64,000 nucleotides of DNA from Desmodesmus armatus (taxonomy: Eukaryota; Chlorophyta; Chlorophyceae; Sphaeropleales; Scenedesmaceae), in NCBI GenBank assembly GCA_007449985.2, contig VIIQ02000032.1, forward strand, positions 248,001-312,000, given 5' to 3'. Of this stretch, positions 48,828-60,200 are shown piece by piece (the first letter of the stretch is position 1; the number at the start of each line of letters is the position of its first letter). The position numbers and the translations under genes are program-made. Under the pieces are notes generated by a model. The model was not told where the DNA came from and did no database searches. It saw nothing but the letters and a program-made list of their open reading frames with translations.

Positions 48828-51084
48828 GTAGTAGCGCTGTGCTCACACTAGTACTGTCATGAGGTACTGTACAGATGATTGACTTGGAACAGGGCACATT
48901 AGGATCATGGTGCAAGCAAACACTTCATAACACTAAGGGTAACAGAGGAGGCAACCAGTACACGCTCATTCTTTCCAGTAGCACAGTCAACTTCCTGTCA
49001 ACTTCCAGTCACAATGTGACGTACATGTGACACATGCGTTTGGTGCTGTGCTTGGGCTGGATTGAAAGTTGTTTTGGGAATTGAAATCATTCGAAGCAGC
49101 AGGATGTGCCCTGCAGTGGTGTACGGCCCTGAGCTGTTGCTGCTGGCGAGTTCTTGTTGCAAATTGACGTCCTGGCTGGCTCTGCATCACCCCTGCAAAC
49201 AGTCCACGGTGTCAAGTGCTCACCACAATGCTGATTTGGGCAGCAAGGTTCTGAATCAGACAGGCGCGCTATGTAAACAACCTGCGGACTGATAAGCAGA
49301 AAGACATCCACAAGCCTGACTGCACCTGTTCATGGATTGTGAGTATGTTCATGGCTCTGCATGGTCAGCCATGCACATGGCATGGCCATAACTCCCGTTG
49401 ACGATCAGAACTGCACATGGCTGGGGCATGCCATGCCCACCTGACGGCTGCTTTACACAGGTGGGACAGGGGAGCGCACAAACATCAAACATTACATATC
49501 AGACAGATCAGCACACTGTCAGCAACTGCAGGCCAAGAAGGGTATCATGGCTTTCTGTACACCACAGCTGTTGGCTATAGCTTACTGTAGCTACAGTACA
49601 AGCTCGCCATGCTGTGTCATGAGGGCAAACCAACCACCAAGGGCAAACCAACAACAGGTGCTGGCCAGTGCACATCACCTCAACAGCTCGAAGAGAGATG
49701 GAGTGAACAAAAGCGGGGCGCCACGTGCTGCATCAGCATGCCGCAAGCCCACACAGCAAGCAGGACAGCTCTTGCAGGTTACTGCTGTCCCTGCCAAGCC
49801 CAGAGCAGCTCGAAGCGAATGTGCAGCCAGCAAGCTCGACAAGGCAGCACCTTGCTGCATTCACGAGCCACCACAACAAGCTGCTGCTGATGAGGAACGC
49901 AGGCTCAGTGATGGTTACAGGGGTGCTGCATGGCAGGGTGACCTGTTGGGTCACGCGACCGTGGTCTCCCCTGGAAAGTCTGTTGGGTGTGCAAAACCCC
50001 AGGAATCAGCACAAGCATGCATGCTTGCGCACATGGGCTCAACACATTCAACATGCATCCTTGTCCAGACATGGACTAATTGCTGTACAGAGCAGCCTTG
50101 AATGCACAGCACTTCTGGCATTTCTCTGCCAGAAGGGTGCAGGAAGACACAGCAGGGTGCATGAAGCCAACACAGACTCATCAGGTTAGAGTACCAAACA
50201 CTTGCGCAAGTGTGGCATGCCATCACCACACAGGTCGCATGGCACAAAAGTTCAGTATGGCACAGAGACAGCTGCAAACATGGTGTGTCCAAAGTACCAG
50301 CCCAACAGGCAGTTTAGCAGGTCAGCTTGTGCATCTGCCCAGGCCTCTTCCTGACAACAAGTGCAATCACACCCATGCTCGTTATGCAACAAAAACAAAC
50401 ACTGTGTACCTGACCATCCTGATCAATCTTGTGCTGGCCGCTCTTGCAGACTATTAGTCGGCTCACAGGCTGAATCGGCCATACACCGCAAACCATCCGC
50501 ATGGGCAGGCCCGACCGCTTGCCCATAGGCCCATTCGCGTTGCCAGGGCCGTAAACTCAAGCAGTGCAATCTCCTTATGAAAATCCAGCCATGCCTTGCC
50601 AGGCACTAACAACACCCTCAAAGACGAAGAAGTGGACCATGTTCGATCCACCACACAGCAGTGCAATCCTTTCCACCACACAGCAGAACACTTCACTATG
50701 ACATGCGGCAGGGCAATGTCGAAGTCGTGCACATGCCGCACCTGAGATCATGATGCAGGCGGCTGAAGTCCAAACAGCAACATTGGCTCAGATCCGTGCA
50801 CGCACACAACACGCAAGTTCAGTGCAGTGATTGATTGATATATGCAAACACGTTCCTGCCCCAGCCATGTACAACATGTTGGCAAAAGGGTCCTGCCCCT
50901 TTTTGAAAAGGTCAAACACGCTCTTGCTCCTGAGCACACTCAGCACACCCTTGACATGACGGCAATCATTGACCAAAGTATCAACAGCACAGACCTTGCA
51001 CCTGCTGATCACACCTCAGCAACCATGCAGGCTGGGCGCACAGCACTTTCACCACTAATGCAAAGTTGATCCAAAATCCTGACG
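48828..51084. other. Intergenic, includes second duplication unit
   Basis: No gene is recognised. 48,830-49,600 is the upstream flank of locus D with unique sequence. 49,600-51,084 corresponds to 45,860-47,750. Frames that look similar in the two units (for example the LAFLCQK stretch near 50,110) are not kept open along their length, which argues against coding. Confidence 0.5.
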
Positions 51085-52160
51085 TCAACATGCATCACTG
51101 TATGCCACCCTGACAGAACATAAGACCCAAGCCATCGGGCTTTTATGAAATGGAAAAGCGAGGAACCATTGCAGTGCTGCTCTCCGGTGTGCCATCACCC
51201 TGGGCCTCCATAAGCAGCAGTGTTCGCCGCCTGCGCACGCGGTGCTGAGCTGCTGCCTGGGTGCTTTGCCAGGGTTACTGTGATGATGACAAATGACGCG
51301 ACCAGGCAGACCAAGGCAAACCTGCAGTGGCACAGTTGAACACAACCGATGCAGATGTATCAGAGTTCTGCCCACAATGCTTTGCCTTCGAGGCTTGGCC
51401 TGATTGATCACGGATAATGTTGGCCCTGGGTGCTGGCCTGCATCATAGCTGCACAAGCTGCAGCACACAAAGCAATGGCCTCAAAGCTGATGCGCTTTCT
51501 GTTGCTGCTGCGCTGCCAAGCCTGCGCTTTGGGGATCGTGTCATGTCGGTGACAACTCACAGGACAAAGGCCCACTCCCCTTGGTCATCTTGCGCGGCGG
51601 GATTAGCTCCAGGCCGTTGGGGGTGGTGTAACCGCGCTTGGTGCGCTGCATGGCTAGCTGCACCAGGGGAAGCAGCTTCTGTGCGTGTGGCTCATGGTAA
51701 CGCTGCCCGCACAGCTCGCACACCAAGCTGCCATGCTCCTGCACCCAACTCGCCAAGCATGACATGTGCACGCTGCTGAGGCTGCCTGAGCAGCTGCAGG
51801 GCTGAATCAAATCACCCACAGAGCCCGAAGACAGGCAAATCCGGCACTCCTGGAGGTTGCTGCTGCTGCTAGTGATGCTGAGGCTGGTACTGCTGTGGCA
51901 GGCTGTCGGAGGGGCATTGATGAGACTAGGAGGAATAACCAGAACGTGACTGTCGCCTGCACCCTGCCTGGAGGACGACAACGAGGCTGCCCCGTCGGAT
52001 GGCAGTTTCGGAGTTTCGGCATCAGTGAGCTGTGCAGTTGCCAAGCCACCAAGCGGTACCTGCAGCCCTGCTACATCAAGGCACGTTCTCTGCCTTTGGT
52101 CTGCCAACGTGAGTAGGAACGCTGCGTTCATGTAGCAGCTTTGATCACACTCAGGCCCAA
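49600..52160. repeat. Second segmental duplication, unit 2 (RING-CH locus E)
   Basis: This is the counterpart of 45,860-48,850 in the same orientation. The RING exon is the best-preserved block. The flanks show many small indels and a shorter minisatellite. Confidence 0.8.
51085..52131 (-). CDS. RING-CH E3 ligase, locus E (frameshift before the helix)
   Basis: The first exon, 51,561-52,131, parallels locus D and starts at the same MNA(V/A)FLLTLA methionine; a longer start at 52,215 is open but not shared. The RING-CH domain is complete: ECRICLSSG, LIQPCSCSGSLSSVHMSCL, WVQEHGSLVCELCGQRY. Compared with D, one base is missing near 51,580 (AAGGGGAGTGG against AAGGGAGAGTGG), so the frame enters the splice in the wrong phase. 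Read in D's phase, the second exon (starting 51,321) gives a helix (FALVCLVASFVIITVTLAK) and an unrelated tail to a stop at 51,085. Read in the phase left by the deletion, it stops soon after the junction. The gene probably makes a soluble RING-CH protein, is a young pseudogene, or carries an assembly error. Confidence 0.65.
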
Positions 52161-54180
52161 AGGGTACGACACAGATAATTGACTTGGAAAAGGGCACATG
52201 GGGATCATGGTGCAATCAAGTATTTCAATCACCGTGGAAAAGAGAGGGCACAGCTATAAAACGTCGTCTCATGGGCTGGTGACACATTAGTGTGACACAT
52301 GCATGCACACGTGCGTGTTTGGGCCCTTTGGTACTGGGACTTGATTGAATGGGGTCTTGAGGAGTGCAACCAGCCGAAGGGTCAGCCCTGCAGTGATGTA
52401 TGACAGTGCCCGGAACCGGGGAGGTAGCAAGATTTCCTGTGGAGACACTGGGAACACACAAAGATGGCAACACAGAACACAATGTAACTAGCACTGGGTC
52501 CCCCACCGCCACCCCAGGCAACGAAAGCCTAACAAAGCAGTGATGTATGGTCCTGAGCTGGCGACTTGGAAAACAGGAATGCTTGTCGCACATTGACGTC
52601 GATGTCCTGGCTGGCTAGCTGTGCATCACCTACAAACAGTCCAGTGTGTGACCTCCACCCCACAATGCCGATTTGGGGAGCAAGGTGCCAAAGTAGACAG
52701 GAGCGTCATTGAAGCAAACCGGCGGCTGATAAGCAGACAGACGGTCACAACTGCTAACTGTACCGCACACGGGTGGGAGATGCCGCCATGCCCACCTGAC
52801 GGCGGTTGACACAGGTAGGACAGGGAAGCGCAACATCTAGAGTTACAAATCAGCACACCGTCAGCAACTGCAGACCAAGAAGGGTATTGTGACTTTCAGT
52901 ACACCACAGCTGTTTGATACAGTACAAGCTCGCCATCCTGTGGCATGCGGGCAAACAACCGGTGCCCTGAACGGTTTGGCACACTTCTCCCAGTCACACT
53001 TGCAGATGCATCACACACGTGCACCCCACCAGACTTCTGTACACACGTGTTTTGTTGAGGCTCTGTACACAAAACCGCCTCCTTGCACCCCACAAAATGC
53101 CTGCACCAACGCAGACCAGGATCACATTGTACACATCTATCGACACATTGTAGTACACCTGAACACACCATGCACACACAACCCAATATCCTTGTGGTAC
53201 AGTGGGAAAGGTTTGGCCAGGACACCTTGACCAGTCACAGGATGACAAACTGTTGTCCTTTTGAAGAGTGAGCAGTCAACAGGGACAAGCCAAGAAAGCC
53301 TAGGCAGCAGCAGCTGCCTGGCATGAGATGCGGATGTAGAATATATACACAGCACGCCCCTGTGTGACAGCACCACACACGATGTACACATACACTAACA
53401 CTGACACGTGCAACAGGGCTAGCAACGGCCATAGCCACTGCACAGCAAAGCACTCGTCGCACACACCACCACACATGTAATCAAACACCAAAACTGCTGC
53501 ATACAGTGCGCCTGGCACCACAGCAGCAAGCACACACACGGCTTGCATCTGGTGATACACGTACAGCTTACATCCAAGCCACCAACTGTGGCAACCCAAT
53601 GGCCCCAGTCCACTACAGGGCAGGGGGTGCACAGCATGCAAACCTGCAGCTTTTTGCTTTCCTCCAAAGACCCTCAACCCAGACCCTCAAGAGCCGCCGG
53701 CAAGCCCCTTGGTGGGTCACCTGACCGAAGTAAAGGGTGTGCGAAGCAGCAGAGGCGCCATCTCATCCACAAAGGTGCAGGACCTTGCCTGGCCTCTGCT
53801 TCAAAAGCACAGGGGTGAAGCAAGGTACAACAGTGTTGCAGCCTTAAAAGGCACCACGACTGCATACTACGGCCTATATTATGCTGTCAACAACCAAGTG
53901 AAGCCCCAGTTGCTCTGCCACTCAACAGTAGCTGCTACAGCCGCGAAGCAACAGCCAGCTGCCTCAAACAGCGGGCTGCACCGCAACAGCAGCAGCAAGT
54001 GATACGCTCAATTGAGTTGCAACAGCTGGTAAGTTCATGCCCACAGGCATCAACACAGCACTCCCCAAACTTCCCCATGCACTCGCTGCTGAGCTCTACA
54101 GCCATAGGGCGACCGCATCCTCTGACAGTCAAGGCACCTAAGCAGCAACCACAGCTGTGGGAAGCGGCAAAAGCAGCTGT
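52132..54180. other. Intergenic, no gene recognised
   Basis: About 2 kb between RING-CH locus E and the CBS gene. A minus-strand frame at 53,300-53,677 is hydrophobic but has no recognisable family, splice structure or duplicate. It would contain the promoter of locus E and the 3' UTR of the CBS gene. Confidence 0.5.
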
Positions 54181-56515
54181 TTACCAGCCACCATGGATGT
54201 AATCCTTGAGAGAGTCGATCTCGTGCTTCTGGTCCTCAAAGAGGATTTTCACCACATCCTTCATGGATAGCACTCCAACCATGGCGTGAGCGTCCATCTG
54301 CAGGTGCAGCAGCAGATTGACACAGGCAGCAGCAGCAGATGTGTGGACAGTGTACACCCCCTGCAGCGATCCTGTGAGGTCAACACTGTGCTGCGTCAGT
54401 GTTTTGACCATGCTTCGATCATGCTGATGGTTGAAGGGCAACGTTGTTGATCGCTGGATTGGCCGTTGGGCGTGGCTGCTTGTGGTGGAAACAAACCACC
54501 ATTGGGATGACGCTGACGATGTTCTCCAGCTGACCAGCAGGGAAGCGCTCACTGGTGCTCAAGGCAATAGTCCTGAGCCAGCAGTAGTCCTGACGAGCCC
54601 CATACTGCACTTGCAAGACGATACCTAGGGTGTCACATGTATGGAACAACAAAGAGTCAGAGCCAAGAATTCATATGTGGGGAACAGGTACTCACCACTG
54701 GCACGTGTCGCACGTTGTAGCGTATCATGAGGTCCATAGCCTCCAGCACGCTGTGCTCAGGGGTCAGCACAGCCAGCTGGTCAGCCGCAGTCATGATCTT
54801 GCTCACAGGCGTGGTGGCAGAGCTGAGACCCTTCACAATGATCTTCTTCAGGTAGTCTGCACGACAGAAACACCGATTTGTTGCTAAGTCAGCAGGCTGT
54901 TGGGATGCGACGGATGGCCACTTGAAAGACACTCGACAAGTCGTTGAGCAAGGATATGGCAGGAGCAGATGAAGCTGTTTGCCGCCACAAACACTGGCCA
55001 TCGTCCATGTGCAGATTGGTGCTATCCGGCGTGGCTAGTGGGGCAGGGCGCTTCTGTTTCAAGGGGGCATGGGAAGAGACTGTGCGGTCACCCGGCTACA
55101 GGATGCAGTCCATAGTCTGTGGTGCTCAAATACGCAGGTGGTCAACTGTGTCCGCACAAGCACACTGCATCTGGGCTCCTGTAGCGCCCTGATGTGTTGT
55201 GTGCATTCCTCTACAGCTCTTTTAGTAGCACTGCAGTCTTGCAATGCATCACACTGTTGGTGCTGAGGGTGGTCGGCTCACCTCGCTCTGTGATGATGCC
55301 CACGCACGCGTCCACAGTCTGTGGGATGTCGCCCGCTGGGCCGGCCTTGTCTTTGTCATACACGAGCAGGGAACCAACATCATTGGCAGCCATCTGCAGG
55401 GACAGCAGTACAGTAGCAGTATGCGGACGGTCAACGCTGCGGTGATGCTATGTGCAGCAGATGTGTGATAAGCATAACCTGAAAGGGTGGCTGTTGTTGG
55501 CACTGAATTCAACACTACAGTGAGCACTTTCTTGCGGCATTGCGGCTGCTGGGCAGGTGAGTGCCATAACTTCGCAAGCGCTGGTGCATGACCAATGTGA
55601 CCTGCCGCCTGTTTGCCATAGCAGGTGCCTGTTATAGATGAATCAATACAATGATGTAGGCACGCCACTGTGCGACAGCACCATCACACAAACACCCAAA
55701 GGGCGTAATGCACGGCAGCAACTGTCGAGGGGTCAAAGTAAAGCCCCCCCCCCCCCCCCCCAAAAAACACACAGTGCCGGTCCCCACCCCCCGCCCAGTG
55801 ATCACTGATGACATGGTCTTTTCATGACGGCCAGGGCACCAAGTACGTCATGCAAAGCTGGACGGTATTTGACACAACAACAACCCAACTTTGCCTGATT
55901 CATCCAGTGGTTCAACACACAAATGCTGCTGCAACAGCATCGAAGGCAGCCTCACCTTCTTGACTGCATCCAGCACTGTGCATTCATCAGAAACCCACAG
56001 CTTGGCTCCCATCTCCTTTTTTAGCTGTAGCACCTCGAATATCTTGGTCTGCACGTGCAACAAGCGCGTTTATACTGTGATACTGCACCTGCCAGAGATA
56101 CAGATCATGCTGCTCCGGAACCGCATCGTGCACCTGATGCAGGCGCATTGGACGACCAGGTGCGCTACAACGCAACATTTGATGACCGGAAACACATTAC
56201 TGCTGCTCCGACAGGCGCTGAAGCACGCTGCTGCTCTCCTCAGCGCAATCGAGCTGTATTAACCTGCCTTCTGCCCCGAAAAGTACCTGGAAGGCACACC
56301 CTTCGTCATCTTGGTGCTCAAAAGCTGGCTCAGAGGCCTTGGCAGGGGCCAAGCTTGTGGCAATGGTCTGCAGTCACAGAACACCGCGATCAGTCGACAA
56401 GGGTTGATGCCAAGGGCGCTATCAACAGCATCACAGCACTACGCACCCTGTTCAAGCTTGAAAGGCTGCTCAAAGCTGCCAAGGGCCTCAGGCGAGCGAT
56501 TTGTGCAAGCGCCAT
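54181..56515 (-). CDS. Two-CBS-domain protein, CBSX3-like, probably mitochondrial
   Basis: Six exons: 56447-56515, 56287-56367, 55956-56048, 55282-55393, 54696-54856 and 54181-54297. They join without a break to 633 nt (210 residues, stop TAA). The first 23 residues (MALAQIARLRPLAALSS...) are rich in Leu, Ala, Arg and Ser without acids, like a mitochondrial presequence. CBS 1 runs from about residue 55 (KLWVSDECTVLDAVKKM, NDVGSLLVYD, VGIITERDYLKKIIV). CBS 2 runs from about 140 (HSVLEAMDLMIRYNVRHVPV, MVGVLSMKDVVKILF). The end, YIHGGW, matches the plant CBSX3 ending. In Arabidopsis CBSX3 is mitochondrial and modulates thioredoxin o; the same role here is an inference. CBS pairs usually bind adenine nucleotides. 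Exon 2 (56287-56367) is the least certain but fits in phase. Confidence 0.87.
55744..55762. repeat. Poly-C run (19) followed by A6
   Basis: Homopolymer within the intron between exons 3 and 4 of the CBS gene. A similar C15 followed by (CA)8 lies at 56,755-56,785, upstream of the gene. Both are places where assembly length errors are likely. Confidence 0.9.
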
Positions 56516-57244
56516 GTCAGCACTCTCGGAGGCGTCAAGAGACTGCAGGAGTGGGAGAATGCGTTGCACCAGATGTTTCGGCGTACACCTTAGACCGCTC
56601 TTGACAAACTCGGACTGGCACTGGGCTCGAACTGCACGGAATTGCAGACCCTGGTGTACAACCCTACTTGTGGGTGACAAATGTCCCCTGGTTCCCCTTG
56701 GATGGTCATCTTGTGGATGTAGTTACCCTCCCTTGCAGAGTTGGAATCTCCTTGCCCCCCCCCCCCCCCACACACACACACACACTGCGGGAGGCTGTAG
56801 TGGTCAACTGTGTGCCAGACGGTATTTGGTGAGGCCTGTTCACCAGCTGAGCCAAAGTTTGCTGTTACATCTTGTACTAAGCCGCTGTGCAACGCTAGCC
56901 TTGGGTTCTTCAATATCAGCTGCAGGTCCCAGTGTGCAGGTGTCCAGCAGAGTGACAATGCGTCAACAACAGACTGTACAACACAGTGCAAACCAAAGCT
57001 GGGTGCAGCGTGAAAACCAACTACACAACAAAGCAAGGACGGCCAGTGACCCTGTGAGTAGGTCAGGCAATGCCAGCATGCGTACATCCTGCACAACACC
57101 TGCCCTACAACCTTGCCCCACCCACATCATCACACTGCAACTACACAATCGGCTGTGCTAAAACAACAACTCAACACTGGCAGCACATAGTGAATCTGTC
57201 ACCCCCAACCCCTATATTCCCGAAAAACCCACTGAAGACACGCA

Positions 57245-60200
57245 TTACGACTGGTGGACCCTGATGCGCTGCTTAACCGGCTTGTGGCAAGTGGGGCAGC
57301 CCTCAAGTGCCCCCTGCGCCTGCATCCGGTCAGCACAGGGCTCACACAGCACCATGTGGTTGCAGGGTATCAGCAGCACATTCCGGCGCCGCTGGGAGCA
57401 TGCAACACACAGCTTCAGGCCCTTGCCTGACCCTGCTGCATCAGAGGGGCCGCCACCTGCTGCTGCTGCTGCTGCTGCAGCTGGCACTGCTGCTGGCCCA
57501 GCACCTGCTGCCCTCACTGCTGCGGGGCCAGCTTGCTGGGGAAGCTGCTGCTGCTGCTGGGTGTGGTGCCGCTGGTGGTGTGCGGTACCTAAGGTTGCTG
57601 CTGGTTTGACAGGGGCAGCAGCAGATGGCTGCCGCTTTGCTCCTGTGGGGCGCTGGGGGTGCTGCTGCCGCTGAGCAGATGACCCAGACAGGGCCGCCAT
57701 CATAGCACTGGGAAGCTCTGGCAGGGTAGGGCCTGGAGCCTTGGCTGCATCCTGTTGCTGCTGCTGCTGTGGCAGCGGGTGACGCGCCGGTGGTGCTGCC
57801 TGCTGCTGCTGCTGTTGCAGCTGGTGCTGCTGCGCTAGCTCAACCATTCGTGCCTGGAGGGCTGATACCCGCTGCGGCTCCTGTGCAGTACCCTGCTGCT
57901 GCTGCTGCTGCTGATGCGCTGCCTGCTGCAGCAAGCTGGGCGGCAGGGGCTGGGCGGCAGGCTGGGGTGGCACTGCCTGCGCCGGCTGCGGCCCTGCAGA
58001 CACCTGCACACCCCCTGGCAGCTGCTGCTGCAGCACCGGCAGCTGCTGCTGCAGCACCGGCTGCTGTATCTGTCTGGTCTGCAGCACCAGGCTGATTCCC
58101 CGAGCAGAAGCCACAGCAGCAGCAGCAGCAGCAGCAGCAGGTACACCGGCCTGCGGAGGGTTCCCAGGCGCCTGTGGTACCGCTGCCGCCGCTGGTGCCG
58201 GTGCCGGTGCTGCTGCAGGCATGCTCATGCGCAGGTGGGGTGGCAGGAACGGCAGCCGTGCAGCCGGTTGAGGACTGCTGCTGAATGCAGAAGCTGCCAC
58301 TGGGGCTGCAGCTGGAGCCGCTGCGGGTGCAGCAGCAGCAGGAGGCGGCGACAACACAGATGCCGGCGGCTTGGGCAACACAGCAGCTGCTGCTGGTGTG
58401 TCTGCGGCGCCACGCTGCTTCATGTGGGACCCTGCGCGCTGCTGCTGCTGCTGCTGCTCCTGTTGCTGTGGTGGGGTTGCCGCAGGTGACGGAACACTGT
58501 GCTGCTGTGCCAATGATTGCTGCTCCTGCTGTGAACCAGCTGACGAGGGCCTGGAAGCAGCATCACTGCTAGCAGCAGACATTTGCTGGTGGGCCTCCTG
58601 TTGCTGGTTGGCCTTGCCCTTCTTAGCCTTCTTCTGCTGCTGTTGCGGCGGCTTTACCTGCTGCTGTTCCTGCTGCTGCTGTATTGCTGCTGCCTGCAGC
58701 TGCTGCTGGCTGACGGCATCGTCGACCGTCTGAGACAACACTGCTGATTCCAGACGCAAGCTTGGTAGTGAAGCAGGATTCAAGTGCTCCTCCAAAAGAG
58801 CAGCGATCTGCCTTTCCCTTTCTTCCATAGCTGCAGCATGCTGCGCAGCTGTGCTGCTCTGCCCTGCCTCTGCATCGCTGTCTGACCCGCTGCCGTTCCC
58901 CTGCTCCTGTCCTTGCTGCTGCAGCCGCTGCAGCCGCTGCTGCTCCTTCTTCCTGGCCTCCTTCTGTGCTGCTGTCAACTTCTTCTTAGCTGAGGACTTG
59001 CCCCCGCCGCCGCTGCTGCCGCCACTGGCAGCAGCTGCAGCTGTCTGCCCCTTGGCCCCGACAGACTCTATCTCAGCTAACACGGCATCAATGTCTGCCG
59101 GGTCAGCTGCGAGGGGTGCCGATGCAGCTGCAGCAATGCCGCCCCCACCCCCACCCTCCTGCTCCCCTGTTTGGCTGCCACTGGTCCCCAGCACTCCCCT
59201 CTCCACCTGCACCCTAGGCAGCTGCCTCCATTTGGCTGTGCGTGCAGCCGGCGCCCTAACTGGTGATCGAGGGGGCCGCCGCTGCAATGGTGGGGAGGGG
59301 ACCACCCCGGCTGTACAGAGGGTTCTGATAGTGGCGTCCTTGCAGCTGGGGGTGACACCGGGACTGAGCCATGGCTGCAGGGCTGACGCAGCGGCTGCAC
59401 GCTTCGCCCTGCCAACCTTCTCGGCGAGCTTGATTCTGGCCTCAGCGAAGTTAGACTGCGGGGGCAGTGGTAGGCGTGGCAAGATATGGTACAGCACAGC
59501 ACGGCACAGGACAGCATGTGAGACACCTGGCAGCCAGAGAAGCAGCAGGCTAACCAGCTAGCTGAGTTCCCTAGCGCTGGTGGGTCTGACCCTTCCTTTG
59601 CCAGCTCTTGAGTGTGGTGCTGGCACACAGAGTGTCAAACAGCCAATGCATTTGAGCCCACTGCAGTAGTCCATACATGGAGAAGGACCCTTGCTATCCG
59701 TCACAGCGCAGTGTTTCCCTGTCTAAGCCATACATGGTCAAGGACCCTTGCTATCCGTCACAGCGCAGTGTCTCCCTGCTTAAGCCACACATGGTCAAGG
59801 ACCCTTGCTGCCCGTCACAGCGCAGTGTCTGCCTGTCTACATGCCCCTGCAACACACAGCTGATCTGTGTTTTATCCTGCCACCACCTGTTCCCGCCTGT
59901 TCCCGCACACAGCCTGTTACCGCGAGCAGCCTGTTCGACAGCACACACCACTGTACCTTGAGGTTGGGCACAGTGATGGCCAGGATTTCAGGGGGGTAGT
60001 ACACGCTGCCGCCCCTCACACGCTGGTTCTTGGGCAGCTGCCATTTGGCCCCGGCCTCGACCAGCTTAAGGCAGATTTCCAGGTAGCCTTTGTTTGCTGC
60101 TGTCTGCAGCATGTCGTACTCTGTCACTTCGTCCTGCCAGGTGTGGATGTCGGCGCCAGCGTCTGTGCAAGGGAGTGGACACAGAGGCACAGCATGCGCA

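Larger units (their letters stand above)
45860..48850. repeat. Second segmental duplication, unit 1 (RING-CH locus D)
   Basis: Matching blocks appear in order against 49,600-52,160: 45,950-46,370 with 49,850-50,190; 46,430-46,780 with 50,230-50,560; 46,800-47,130 with 50,590-50,960; 47,590-47,860 with 51,105-51,330; and 47,980-48,850 with 51,400-52,150. The last blocks contain the RING-CH genes D and E. Non-coding parts are split by indels. Confidence 0.8.

Noticed and set aside
53300..53677. Hydrophobic minus-strand frame with two possible helices
   Set aside because: No family recognised and no supporting splice sites.
57769..58489. Long plus-strand Ala/Gly/Arg- or Cys-rich frames opposite the ankyrin-RING exon
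   Set aside because: Triplet repeats leave all frames open; the minus strand has the RING domain and consistent splicing.
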